Under the pieces are notes generated by a model that was not told the origin of the DNA, searched no databases, and worked only from the letters and a program-made list of their open reading frames with translations. The position numbers and the translations under genes are program-made. 64,000 nt of DNA from Sipunculus nudus (lineage: Eukaryota; Annelida; Sipuncula; Golfingiida; Sipunculidae): the NCBI GenBank assembly GCA_026874595.1, contig CM049312.1, positions 64,200,929 through 64,264,928 of the forward strand, read 5' to 3'. This document shows positions 50,101 through 59,469 of this stretch, one piece after another (the first letter of the stretch is position 1; every line of letters starts with the position of its first letter).

Positions 50101-53100
50101 CCCTGATAAGCTTGGCAAGCCCAATATGGAAAGCAAAGCTATCTGATAATCTCATTCTACACATCAAACCATGCCTCATAGTGTACTGGATTTGCAGTCA
50201 GTCCACCCAGCCACTGGGATAAAAATACAAGTTATTGTGACCAGTTGAGTTTCATTTTATCTACTCAATGATCTGCATTGTATGCCTAACTGGTATTCTT
50301 CATAGACATGTAAATACACTGGATTTCAATTACACTGACATGTATTATAACAATGTGAAGAAGACATACTTTCCCAAGACGGCCTAAAGAAAATGTACCT
50401 GGGTGGATCTCCACCAGTGGTTTTCTAGCTTGATACTATTCAGCTTTGTGACACATGCACAAGCAGGTTTCTTATCTCTTTGTATTCTTGTAATACCTGT
50501 GTTGCCGTTTACACCATAGTACCGTTAAATGTCTTATCGTATGCATTCATGGCATTATTTCTGATCAGCACTATTTACTTTCAAGCAAAAAATGTGAGAT
50601 CACCAACAAAGAAGAAAACAGTTCCACTTAATGATGAAAATGCACCACCTAAAAACAGCATGGCTGAAGCAGCAAAGGGTGAGCCAGAAGAAGGTCAGAG
50701 GGAAAATGCCCAGTCATTGAAAGCATCAACATTACAGAAGAAAACTACTGGTAAATACAGGATATCTGTATAAGAGAAAAGTCATAGTTGAAATAATTTG
50801 CATCCCTTGTTAGCCCTTAGGCTGATGGGCTAACTTTTTATATAACCGTTAACTTTTACCTTGTGAGCGGGATATCTTGAAAAGGATTCACCGTCAGAAT
50901 TTTATTTCCTTGGTAAAGATGTATATAGACAAAATCTCAGTCAAGTTCGAAGATGGGTGACCTTGACCGATTTCTCTACATTTTAAAGCTGATTATAGAA
51001 AAACACTTAGATGCTTATTACTCAGGAACCATTTGGTGGATTTTCACAAAACTTACTATGATTATTGGGACTGATAATCTGTACCTGCTACACAAGTTTG
51101 GTGGCGCCATCTACAATATCTGATTTTAATGAATTTTTATCGGATTTTTCAACTTTGGGCTTGTGAGCAGGATATCTCTAAAAGGATTCACCGTAGGAAT
51201 TTAAATTTTTTCGGTGAAGATGTATATTGACAAAATCTTGGTCAAGTTTGAAGATGGGTGACCTTGACCTACTTTTCTACGTTTTAGAGCTGATTATAGA
51301 AAAAACATTTAGAAGCTTATTTCTCAGGAACCATTGGGTGGATTTTCACAATACTTACTATGATCATAGGGACTGATGGTCTGTAATACTGCACAAGTTT
51401 GGGGGGGGGGGCAACCTGCAATTTCTGATTTTTAATGAATTTTTCTTGGATTTTTCAATTTTGGCCTTGTGAGCAGGATATTTCTAAAAGGATTTTATTT
51501 CCTTGGTAAAGATGTATATAGACAAAATCTCAGTCAAGTTCGAAGATGGGTGACCTTGACCGATTTCTCTACATTTTAAAGCTGATTATAGAAAAACACT
51601 TAGATGCTTATTACTCAGGAACCATTTGGTGGATTTTCACAAAACTTACTATGATTATTGGGACTGATAATCTGTACCTGCTACACAAGTTTGGTGGCGC
51701 CATCTACAATATCTGATTTTAATGAATTTTTATCGGATTTTTCAACTTTGGGCTTGTGAGCAGGATATCTCTAAAAGGATTCACCGTAGGAATTTAAATT
51801 TTTTCGGTGAAGATGTATATTGACAAAATCTTGGTCAAGTTTGAAGATGGGTGACCTTGACCTACTTTTCTACGTTTTAGAGCTGATTATAGAAAAAACA
51901 TTTAGAAGCTTATTTCTCAGGAACCATTGGGTGGATTTTCACAATACTTACTATGATCATAGGGACTGATGGTCTGTAATACTGCACAAGTTTGGGGGGG
52001 GGCAACCTGCAATTTCTGATTTTTAATGAATTTTTCTTGGATTTTTCAATTTTGGCCTTGTGAGCAGGATATTTCTAAAAGGATTCACAATAGGAATTTT
52101 ATTTCTTTGGTGAAGATGCATATCAACAAAATCTCAGTCATGTTCAAAGATGGGTGACCTTGACCTGCTTTTCAAGGTCACAGAGCTTATAATAGGATAA
52201 AACTTAAAAGCTTATTTTCAGGAAGCATTTGATGGATTGTTATGAGTCATGGTACATACCTCTCCATTTTAAATATATAACTGAGACATGTACAGATATA
52301 CATACATGTGAGAACAGATATTTAGTACTTGTCACTTTTACCAGCTCTAAACACTGTTCCTTTGGCTTAGGGCTTTTGTCAGCTTCTGCTGATATTCTAG
52401 TTTAAAATGCCAGCAGCATTCAATATGTCGATATAAAATATTCATTGTTTTCCAATTACTTTTTTTTGTGTATGCAGATGTTATCATTGATTGTTTTCAA
52501 TCAAATTTTTTTTTTGTGATGAATTTAGGTTATCAATGAAAATAAAATAAAAACGAACAAAAAGTGAAAAGTCACGGTTTTCTCATGGGGTGGGCTACTG
52601 ACAACCCTGCTACTAGCATTGCACAAATTGCAAAAGTTCATGCTAGAACCTTCTTATTTATTAATGTGACTGGTCTGCATAGGTTTAAAACCTTATATTA
52701 GTGGCAGTTCTTTTTATAATGTGGCAGTTCTTGCCTCCTTTGTTCTAACCCATTTGAATTATTCTTGATCCATTTACAGTAAAACCTGGGTGTGTAATGT
52801 TAAAGGTGAATACGCTCCTTTGTAAATTATTAAACAAGCAGGCTTATGCAAAACATTTGTTATCATAAATACAGTATGCTTGTCCATGGGCCATTTTCTG
52901 TTTGCATGCCCACTGTTTGGACATTTATCCAGAATAGCACATTGGATTTTCAAAACATTTTCCTGAAAAGAAATTTTTTCCTTCAGAAACCTTAATTTTA
53001 TATATATTCAACAGTATTATTAACAGTAGTAACATATATTCAAAGTTCTGTTTATTGTTTTGTTTATGGCTTTTTTAGGACACCACAAAAGTCGAAGAGG

Positions 53101-53962
53101 AGTACTTATGAACAGGGAAAACGGAGTACCATCAATCCCAACAGCAAACAGTGTAGAATCATGGAAATCTGATTCAGTTGTACATGGGGCTATTTTTCAC
53201 AAAATTGACAATTGTCAGTTTTCTGTTTGTTCTATCTTTTGGCATGATGAACATAAAGGTACAGGATTTTATATCAGACAAAGACCATGTACTTCAGCTT
53301 GCAGCTTGGTGTGCAATTGCAAATTAGTTTGTACTTGCTTTCACGTGATTCAAGATTACCTCAATATGCTTCAAGATTCCAATTTAAAGCTAAAGGAAGG
53401 TTTGGAAGTTAAATTCCATGACCAGGAAGGACGAATTGTTAAATCCATTGGTGTCAGAGATGTGTTGGCATATTGTTCACAGTTAGATTATGCTGTGCTA
53501 AGTTTAAAGGATTTTGCTTCTCACGTAGAACCTTTCATAGATTTTGCAAATCCACCTGTCTCTGAAAAATATATTCATATGATTGGATTTCCTGAAAAAC
53601 CGGAGAGAATGGTTGAAACCAATCTGAAAGTTATCAATGTTGGATTATTCTTGGAAGAACATTTTGATATGTTTGATGATGAGGAAGAGTTGGAAATAAA
53701 AGACAAGCACCACCTGGTTTATCATTGTGACTTTGCACATGGTTCGAGTGGATCTCCAATAGTTGATAACATTGGAAGGATTGTGGGCATCCATAAAAAA
53801 GGATATAACAACACTGATGGCCGTCCAGGTTATCGGGTTAAACTGGGAGTAAAGATGGTGCCTGTTTTGTTGCTTGCAAATGAGAGGTTTGGGCTGTTTA
53901 CTGATGGGCGAGATAGACTTCTTGAACTTTACAATGAACTATTACCTGGGACTTTGTTGTAA
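35125..53962 (+). CDS. FAM111-like trypsin-fold serine protease, four-exon gene (399 aa)
   Basis: Coding exons are 35125-35140, 35664-35798, 50586-50750 and 53079-53962. All three introns have GT..AG ends and are phase 1. Lengths of 16+135+165+884 nt sum to exactly 400 codons including TAA. Residues 1-105 are basic and low-complexity: KEN at about residues 43-45 followed by PKKRR, then RSPTKKK and ENAPP. Residues about 139-385 form a chymotrypsin-like domain: GTGF, TCFHV (His194), LDYAVLSL (Asp242) and HGSSGSP (Ser329), with IVGIHKKGY after it. Motif spacing and the C-rich first barrel resemble FAM111A/B, nuclear proteases that clear DNA-protein crosslinks in vertebrates. Vertebrate proteins are ~600-730 aa with ubiquitin-like folds before the protease; these are absent here. 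No signal peptide or membrane segment is seen, so intracellular, probably nuclear (inference). An alternative is a bacterial-like or orphan trypsin-2 family member. Start choice: the exon-1 ATG is in frame; Met at 35675 is the fallback. Confidence 0.8.
35664..35798 (+). CDS. Protease gene, exon 2
   Basis: Acceptor TGTCAAATTTCAG before 35664; donor GTAAGTA after 35798. Encodes 45 residues rich in Lys/Arg/Ser (SKSNKKRVLPDRF, SSKENIPKKRR). The KEN triplet followed by a basic cluster could be an APC/C degron beside a nuclear localisation signal. Confidence 0.8.
36171..40801 (+). repeat. Dispersed repeat family A, copy 2 (long, probably composite)
   Basis: It has the same 5' hairpin start (AGCTCAGCTGACTATAAGTC) and 3' end (GTGACCCATGGGTCCCTTG) as copy 1 but is about 2 kb longer. 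A second internal start-like section at about 36990-37250 (TTTTAGATGTCCCCAAAATC repeated) suggests two fused or nested copies. The 39740-40801 part parallels 31320-32375 closely, including a run with TACCAGTGTAGATACTTTCA-type sequence. Confidence 0.7.
41074..41900. repeat. Dispersed repeat family B, diverged single copy
   Basis: Starts GCAAACCTCTGAGCTTATGC and follows the order of the 897-bp unit (ACAGCTGGAGCTGGCATCAC, then CTCAAGTTTGTTC-like and GCTGAGTTACAGGAA words) with many substitutions and small gaps. Confidence 0.7.
42952..46793. mobile_element. hAT-like structure with CAGACATGGGGT termini
   Basis: Left end CAGACATGGGGTAATCATTA (42952) and right end AAGTAATCACCCCATGTCTG (ending 46793) are inverted. 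Subterminal TAATC/GATTA words are dense, for example TTGTAATCAATTAC at the left, and again at 45365-45470. hAT elements typically start CAG and have 8-bp duplications. The flanks ACACAAAG and GTACATAG agree at 5 of 8 positions, so any duplication is decayed. No transposase is seen; much of the interior is array sequence. Confidence 0.45.
44640..45240 (+). mobile_element. LINE ORF1 fragment (coiled coil plus RNA-binding C-terminus)
   Basis: A 144-residue frame (44640-45074) starts with a Ser/Asn-rich head, has a heptad-rich segment (LELKLADQQKLISDQQAEI, roughly residues 80-125), and ends LDEQEYSHRNSVRKS just before a stop. LDxxEQYSRRN is the usual junction of LINE ORF1 coiled coils with their RNA-binding domain. 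Past the stop, another frame reads HRVGKP and KPRPI followed by a stop and VKLTNHNAR, matching the ORF1 C-terminal fold. So ORF1 is split by a frame shift and at least one stop. No endonuclease or RT follows. The frame at 44371-44580 just upstream may be part of the same element but is not recognisable. Confidence 0.6.
46960..47460. other. Intronic sequence with short duplication
   Basis: GTGTAGACATCTTCAGGGGA near 47127 and GTGGAGACATCTTCAGGGGA near 47179 are a short direct repeat. No other feature is seen. Confidence 0.4.
47466..49814 (+). repeat. Dispersed repeat family A-like copies rich in AGGTCA words
   Basis: Starts AGCTGAGCTGACTTTCAGTC, contains GATGGGTCTTTGTCCGTAGT, and has a second start AGCTCAGCTGACTTTTAGTC at about 49310. 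The shared end CAGCTGAGCGTCATGACCCA then TGGGTCACTTG finishes at 49814, so two nested or tandem copies share one end. The body carries repeated GAGGTCAAAGGTCAAGGTCA words (47797, 48081, 48211, 49624, with variants). Confidence 0.7.
50586..50750 (+). CDS. Protease gene, exon 3
   Basis: Acceptor TTTACTTTCAAG before 50586; donor GTAAATA after 50750. Encodes 55 residues, hydrophilic and Lys/Glu-rich (NVRSPTKKKTVPLNDENAPP, then GEPEEGQRENAQS). It is probably disordered. RSPTKKK fits the CDK consensus (S-P-x-K). Confidence 0.75.
50751..53078 (+). other. Intron 3 of the protease gene (2.3 kb)
   Basis: GTAAATA donor to TGGCTTTTTTAG acceptor. The first two thirds are the 593-bp tandem duplication; 52200-53078 is AT-rich with no named feature. 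Confidence 0.7.
50860..52200. repeat. 593-bp near-identical tandem duplication built on a ~300-bp dimer
   Basis: TTTATTTCCTTGGTAAAGAT occurs at 50901 and 51494 (period 593), and the intervening sequence is almost the same in both units, apart from the length of the G-run near 51403 and 51997. Inside each unit two ~300-bp halves are related (GGGTGACCTTGACC and GATTATAGAAAAA in each). A third, diverged partial half runs to about 52200. One half carries GGTGGCGCCATC, linking it to the palindrome arrays. Confidence 0.9.
53079..53962 (+). CDS. Protease gene, terminal exon 4 (serine protease domain)
   Basis: Acceptor GGCTTTTTTAG before 53079; stop TAA at 53960-53962. Encodes residues 106-399 (Gly106 is split by the intron). 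Barrel 1: FSVCSIF, GTGFYI, Cys-rich CSLVCNCKLVCTCFHVI with His194, and LDYAVLSL with Asp242. Barrel 2: IHMIGFP, an acidic loop DMFDDEEELE (residues about 302-311), CDFAHGSSGSPI with nucleophile Ser329 and oxyanion glycine 327, then GRIVGIHKKGYN. All three triad residues are present and the frame is intact, so an active enzyme is expected. The six or so closely spaced Cys around 180-193 are unusual for an intracellular trypsin-like fold. Confidence 0.9.
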
Positions 53963-55560
53963 AGTAACATACAGGCTACACTTTTACAGGCTATACTTTG
54001 CTTAATTGCATGTAGATATATTAGGCAGAAGATCCAGTCAAGTGTCATCAACATCCTAGCCTAACCTCAAGAACACCGCATGTCAACTCTGCTGTTAAAG
54101 GTATAATACAGTTGCTGTGGCCTTTTTATTAAAACGTAAACTTGGCTGCTGTTTTTATTTACACTGTGCCTAAGAAGATCATAGACTCACTCTTCCAACC
54201 AAAACGACAGTCTTCCTCAGTATATTGTGATTGTGCCTTAAAGCTTGCCGAAAAGACTGTTTTTGATTAAAAAAAACGTGCTGTGAAATCCCAACCAGGA
54301 TCATCATTGTTTTAGACCAGCCACAAAAAAAATATTGTGGACAAGCCAGCTTCTAGCCTGTGTCAGCAAATACTACTGGTAACATTGCTGACAGATCATC
54401 GCGTGCTCGCGTTGTAATGTCTGACAAGATCTTCGCAATTTCCCTGCAACCGCTTGAAGAAGACACTGTTCTATCGCCATCTTCTGCTTAAGAAAAAGAT
54501 TTACCAAGTCGGCAGAGAAGACCACAGAAGACCTAATGAATACAAGGTTTCCTGATGTAATGAATCCAACAAAAGACTGATGTTTTAAAGGCCCAATGTG
54601 AATTTGGGGCATTTCAGAACATTTGCATGTGTATGTTGTAAGACGAAAAATAAAAAAAAATGTATATATGTTGTACTCTCATGTCGTTCTCATTGATGAT
54701 GTCACAGTTATAAAATGATATATTTTATTGTCTCTATTATATTTATATGGTAAGGAATAATTTCACAATACCACGGACGATTGTGTAGAAGTGTGATTGT
54801 TAGGTTTGATACAGTTATGTCTATATCAGATGTTAAATTGTATGTCACATGAATGTTTGTATTGATTTAGATACAATATTTTTTTGGAGTAGATACAACG
54901 CAACATCACGAGCATGTTAGCATTGATATATATTGAGAATTGCTCATGTGCCGCTCCATACATAATCAGCAGTTATCATAATGCACTCTTTCCTATAAAT
55001 TTAAGTGAATGAAGACACATTGTCCAAACAGGAGCCCAAATATCTTGTATCTATGGAACACTGTTCAACACTCAAACACCAGGCAGAGTTAGGGGTTAAA
55101 CAAAAGTAAAGTAGTGGGAGGCGTTCCAATCAAGAGTCGATCACATTCTAAATTGATCGCCAAAAATCACAATGCGATGCTAATTTTTTATTGTCTGTAA
55201 ATAAGACTGCAGGTCGAACAATAAATGAATGTTTATTCAGAGTAATATATTCTTGGGTAAAATGACGACATGCAGAATTATGTCAAATGTCATATCACCA
55301 TTACAACTTACTCCAAAACAGCTTTTTTCTCTGATGTAACTAGGGCCAATGAATATGTATCTATGAAGTCATTCTAAAATCTGTATTAAAAGCCTTGCAT
55401 GGTGCACGGTTCTCTCAGAGAGAATCGGCGATTGCGCAAGACAGAGAGAGGAGACAACCTTCTGCTATAACAACATTGTTAACTGATCTGGAATAAAGGA
55501 CGAGTCTGCCGACCTTGTCTTGTGTCTCTCTCATCTTGTATCACAAGTGAACACACAAAC
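53963..55560 (+). other. 3' UTR/flank of the protease gene
   Basis: Possible polyadenylation signals AATAAA lie at 54649, 55220 and 55492. The first would give a 3' UTR of about 700 nt. The 55380-55570 stretch (TCTCAGAGAGAATCGGCGAT, AATAAAGGACGAG, TTGTGTCTCTCTCATC, ending CTTGTTACACAG) resembles the R-U5 part of a solo LTR, but no paired TG start or target duplication was found. Confidence 0.4.
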
Positions 55561-55569
55561 ACCTTGTTA

Positions 55570-56580
55570 CACAGTTGCAATTTGTGGGTGATTGTAATAA
55601 TAAATATTATGCTTATGGCATACGATTGCAGTTTGTCTATTCAAGAATGAACGTGTGTGTCAAGTGCGTGAAAACATCCTTGCATTGAAAGAAAAACCAA
55701 TGCTCGGAAATATGCCGGATGTATATAAAAAAGCATGAATAGTGAATTAATTGACTGTTGCAGGCATTTTTCGAACCCATGCATATCGGACTAATCACTT
55801 CAAGAGGTCTTGTAAAGAGCTATATATAGCGGCACTGTCGTTGCCACTCTTATACATTGATAGTCAACTTTTGCGACTATCTGGTTCTGAGTATACACTT
55901 AATATACAATACTTTGTCAATTCAGCCAGTGCTATTACGCTTAGACGAAGGAAAGCATCATAAATTATCATTGAATGTTAAGACTTATTTATCATGGAAA
56001 AAATCTTCAGTCTTCAGTTGAACAAGGAATTGTTTTTGTAGTTGACAAAAGTAAACATATTGAAAAGGTGGACTTGAGAATCCACATGGTATACATATTA
56101 AGGAAGTTCTTTACTGAATATGTATAACATGTTAACATAACATATTGTAGCCAAAGGATTAATTGCAAAAGTTTTGATGTTTCTGTGGCGGTACAAAACG
56201 CATAATATTATGACTGAATAAGACTACTTAAATACCGATGTTCATATTAATGAATGTGTACCATTACCGTGCCATGAGCAACTGATATTGGTATTACTGA
56301 TCTACAGTTTTTCCTAGCAGAGAGTTCGAGGCCCTTCTTGTTCATAGACATAAAACTTGTTAACATTGGCTCCAAAGGTTTACTTACGTAAACGTGTCTT
56401 TTAAAACTGTTAACTTTCCCCTTTTCGCCTAAGGCCCTTTTCCATACGCGTGGACACGAGCGCTGAAAAAAACGCACTGAATTGTGCTTTTCCATGGGCG
56501 CGGAAACTGGCGTTTCCGCTGAAACCCCTCCGCATAAAGTGTTTTCACAAGGGATTCCCAGTCCTCAAGCATTCCCGGTA
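55570..56580. other. Intergenic sequence, nothing firm
   Basis: GCCCTTTTCCATACGCGTGG (about 56432) and GTGCTTTTCCATGGGCGCGG (about 56485) are related, GC-rich words of a kind seen in MITEs, but no terminal repeats could be paired. No gene is recognised. Confidence 0.35.
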
Positions 56581-56589
56581 ACATGTCGA

Positions 56590-58214
56590 GCATGTATCTG
56601 ATAAATACAGTTCAGTGTATTCATGCATTCATTTAAAATTATCGATTCATTTGCTTGAACGTGTAGTTTTTAGGTCAGCTGACTGAAAGTCAACTGAGGT
56701 ATAGTTTGGCGCTTTGTCCGTCGCCCGTTAGCAGGGTACAAACTGCTGGTCCTAAAAACTTCTAAGGGTATATCCGAAGAGGTCAATAAAAAATCTCATT
56801 GGAAACATGGCATTAGGTCAGTGCGACCTATATCCTCCGAGCTATGGGGTTCGTAAATACCCCCCCCCCCCCCAGAATAATTAAAAATGCGATACAAAAG
56901 CTCCATTATCTTGATAATTAATGCATGGATTGCCCTAAATTTTGCCTTGAATATTGACAAAGATTAGTGTTGTCAGTTTCCGAAACTGGTGGTGCCACCT
57001 GTATTTTTTTTTCTCGTTTTCACAATTTAATTTCTGTTAATAAGACCGTCAAATGACAGCAATTATATAAGTTTCTGAGCTGTGGTTTATTTCATCTAGT
57101 GTCCTGAAGCCTGGTGTGTTTATTAATTATAATTGGTTTCTCCAGTTCCTGAAGACTGGTGGTGCCACCTGTAATTTTCCATTTTTGATACAATTATCCT
57201 TTATTCTGAGACTTTTAAATTATATTAATGCTATCAGATTCACAACTGTGGTTTCATCTATGTCCTGAAACTGTTGTTTATTAGGGCCCGACTTGAATAA
57301 TCCGTCGCCCTATATTAATTATCCTGTCCGTCCGTCTGTTCGTCTTTCTGTATGTCCGTCAAATTTGTTTCCTGATGATAACTTTGGTTTGGATTGACAA
57401 GGAGCATGTATCTGATAAATACAGTTCAGTGTATTCATGCATTCATTTAAAATTATCGATTCATTTGCTTGAACGTGTAGTTTTTAGGTCAGCTGACTGA
57501 AAGTCAACTGAGGTATAGTTTGGCGCTTTGTCCGTCGCCCGTTAGCAGGGAACAAACCGCTGGTCCTAAAAACTTCTAACTGGACATAATGGCCCACCTC
57601 TAACAAAAGAAATCTATAGATTTTGGGGTCAAAGGTAAAGGTCACAGGACCCACATACTTCGAAAGATTGTGGGTGCATTCAAAGCCAAACTTTTCATCC
57701 CAAAACTTCCATCTTGCACATATAGCTGACCTGCTAATAGGGAAAGAATCTGATTGGTTTCGTGGTGACAAGGTCAAAGGTCACGGTGACAGGGGCTATC
57801 TGTCAACAAATTTGTTTCCAGATGATAACTCCAGTTTGGATTGACAAATTCTTTCAAACTTGACTTATATTTGACCCACCAGTAATATAAGAACCTTTTT
57901 GATTTTTGGGTCCAAGGTCACACGTCCCCCTTCTTTTTTCAAGATTGTGGACGTATTTTCAGGCAAAATTTTCATCCAAAAAGTTCCTTCTTCCATGTGC
58001 CGCCGTCAATAGAACAAGGTTCCTTATAATTTTGGGGTCACTAGGTCAAGGTCACAGGGCCCATCCATTTACAAATAAGCTTATGGATGTTAACTCCAGT
58101 TAAGGTAGACATGTGGGCTTCAAACTGGTCACAGGATCCATATTCTGAAAAAGCTCGTAAATCTATCCTTTAAGACAAATTTAGCTGAGCGTCGAGACCC
58201 ATGGGTCCCTCGTT
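56590..58214 (+). repeat. Dispersed repeat family A-like copy with a duplicated 5' section
   Basis: About 180 bp, from CATGTATCTGATAAATACAG through AGGTCAGCTGACTGAAAGTC to TGGTCCTAAAAACTTCTAA, occurs at 56591 and again at 57405 (period 814) almost without change. After the second copy the repeat runs on with GGTCAAAGGTAAAGGTCACA and GACAAGGTCAAAGGTCACGG, and ends TTTAGCTGAGCGTCGAGACC then CATGGGTCCCTCG near 58214. GGTGGTGCCACCTGTA half-palindromes occur at about 56990 and 57163. Confidence 0.7.
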
Positions 58215-58219
58215 ATTAC

Positions 58220-59140
58220 GTTGGTGTGGTATTGACATAAGGGCGGGGGTCATGTACGAGAAGGTTGACTACCGCAGTCGGTAGTCGGATATTTCTCTCT
58301 CACACGTACATATATATGTATACAAATATAATCGTTTATGTCCACATCCAGGGCAGCAACTTAGTATGATTTGATAAAAAGGTGCGGTTACAAGCACACA
58401 GCCTTTGCGTCCTTAACCGCCACGAGAATGCTTACTTGCGCGCGTTTCCGCGAACATGGAAAGCAGACACATGATTTACACTGGTGCGATTTCGTGAGAA
58501 CGGCTGTCAAGGCGTTTGCAAAAGTTTGTTCGGTGGTAGCAACCGTCCTTGCCAAATGTATCATTGTATATTATCCGCCTCCTTGTTCCTCAAATCGCCC
58601 AAGCTGGCCATTGTGTTAAAACACTTGTTCCTATGTTACGGGTCCTGGGGAAGGAATTAGCTGCAATTTTTCACTTGTTGGTGAGCAGCAATTATATCAA
58701 ACCCGAAACACAGTAGTAATGATGTTACATATCAACATTATAACATATTGAACGGAGTCCCTTAGAATGCACCTGTTTCATAATGCAACGCATGCGGTCC
58801 CTCGATGGAAAGTATTTCCTTGTACAGGTGCAACCGATATCAAAGGTAAAGTCCCATTCACCATTTCTTGTGTATGATAACATATATGTAGTTTTGCAGT
58901 AGGAAAGACCAGTAAGATATGATGCATTTTCACCGGTGGGTAATCCATGCCGCAAATTCTTGCAATTTTTTGGTTAGTATAAACTTGCAAAATGTGTTAG
59001 TTTAGCTCTGGGTATGTTAACATAGAGAAGTGTGCAGATGATTATAAAGTGACATCAATTTTACAGTTTTTTTCCAATATAAAAAGTAGCATGATAAAAG
59101 TGAATACTGACCTGTCCTTTCAAAGTCATCATAAGAAAAG
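58220..59140. other. Intergenic sequence, nothing firm
   Basis: A perfect 8-bp stem hairpin GACTACCG-CAGT-CGGTAGTC lies at about 58266-58285. The 58371-58619 open frame is in more GC-rich sequence and has no recognisable domain. Confidence 0.4.
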
Positions 59141-59149
59141 CCTGGTATC

Positions 59150-59240
59150 AGGACTAGGGCTGTATCAATACATCGATATATCGATACGAATCAATAGGCA
59201 ATGTCGATACGATTACCGATACGCTTTGCATATTGTATAG
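59150..59240. mobile_element. Possible hAT-type terminal remnant
   Basis: AGGGCTGTATCAATACATCG then ATATATCGATACGAATCAAT and CGATACGATTACCGATACG show the GTATCGATA-dense subterminal pattern common in hAT elements. The other end was not found. Confidence 0.3.
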
Positions 59241-59387
59241 GTTGTATTGAGGAAAAACAGTGACCGCTAACAAATACAAGACTTATTACAAGGGATACAA
59301 GTCTAACTTAAACTATAACGTAAACTACTGATAAAGCAATAACCACGTTGTATGTGTTATTTTGGCTGTAAAGACTTAAGCAAGACA

Positions 59388-59468
59388 ACGGGGGGGGGGG
59401 GGGGGGGGGGGGACATATTTATCGAGACAGGAAGGGGGGGGGGGGGACATATTTATCGAGACAGGAGT
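59388..59468. repeat. Duplicated G-run unit
   Basis: A long G homopolymer followed by GACATATTTATCGAGACAGG is repeated once with a shorter G-run, then the sequence leaves the unit. The length of the G-runs may be affected by assembly error. Confidence 0.85.
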
Positions 59469-59469
59469 C

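Larger units (their letters stand above)
35799..50585 (+). other. Intron 2 of the protease gene (14.8 kb, repeat-filled)
   Basis: Begins GTAAGTA and ends TTTACTTTCAAG. It contains two dispersed family A copies, one family B copy, the GGTGGCGCCACC array 2, a hAT-like structure and a LINE ORF1 fragment, described separately. The stretches 38100-39700 and 49820-50580 show only AT-rich sequence without features that I can name. Confidence 0.7.

Noticed and set aside
55380-55570. Solo LTR
   Set aside because: R-U5-like words and a TTACA end are present, but no TG start or target-site duplication could be paired.
58371-58619. Small protein gene in GC-richer sequence
   Set aside because: There is no domain, no splice context, and a length that chance can explain.
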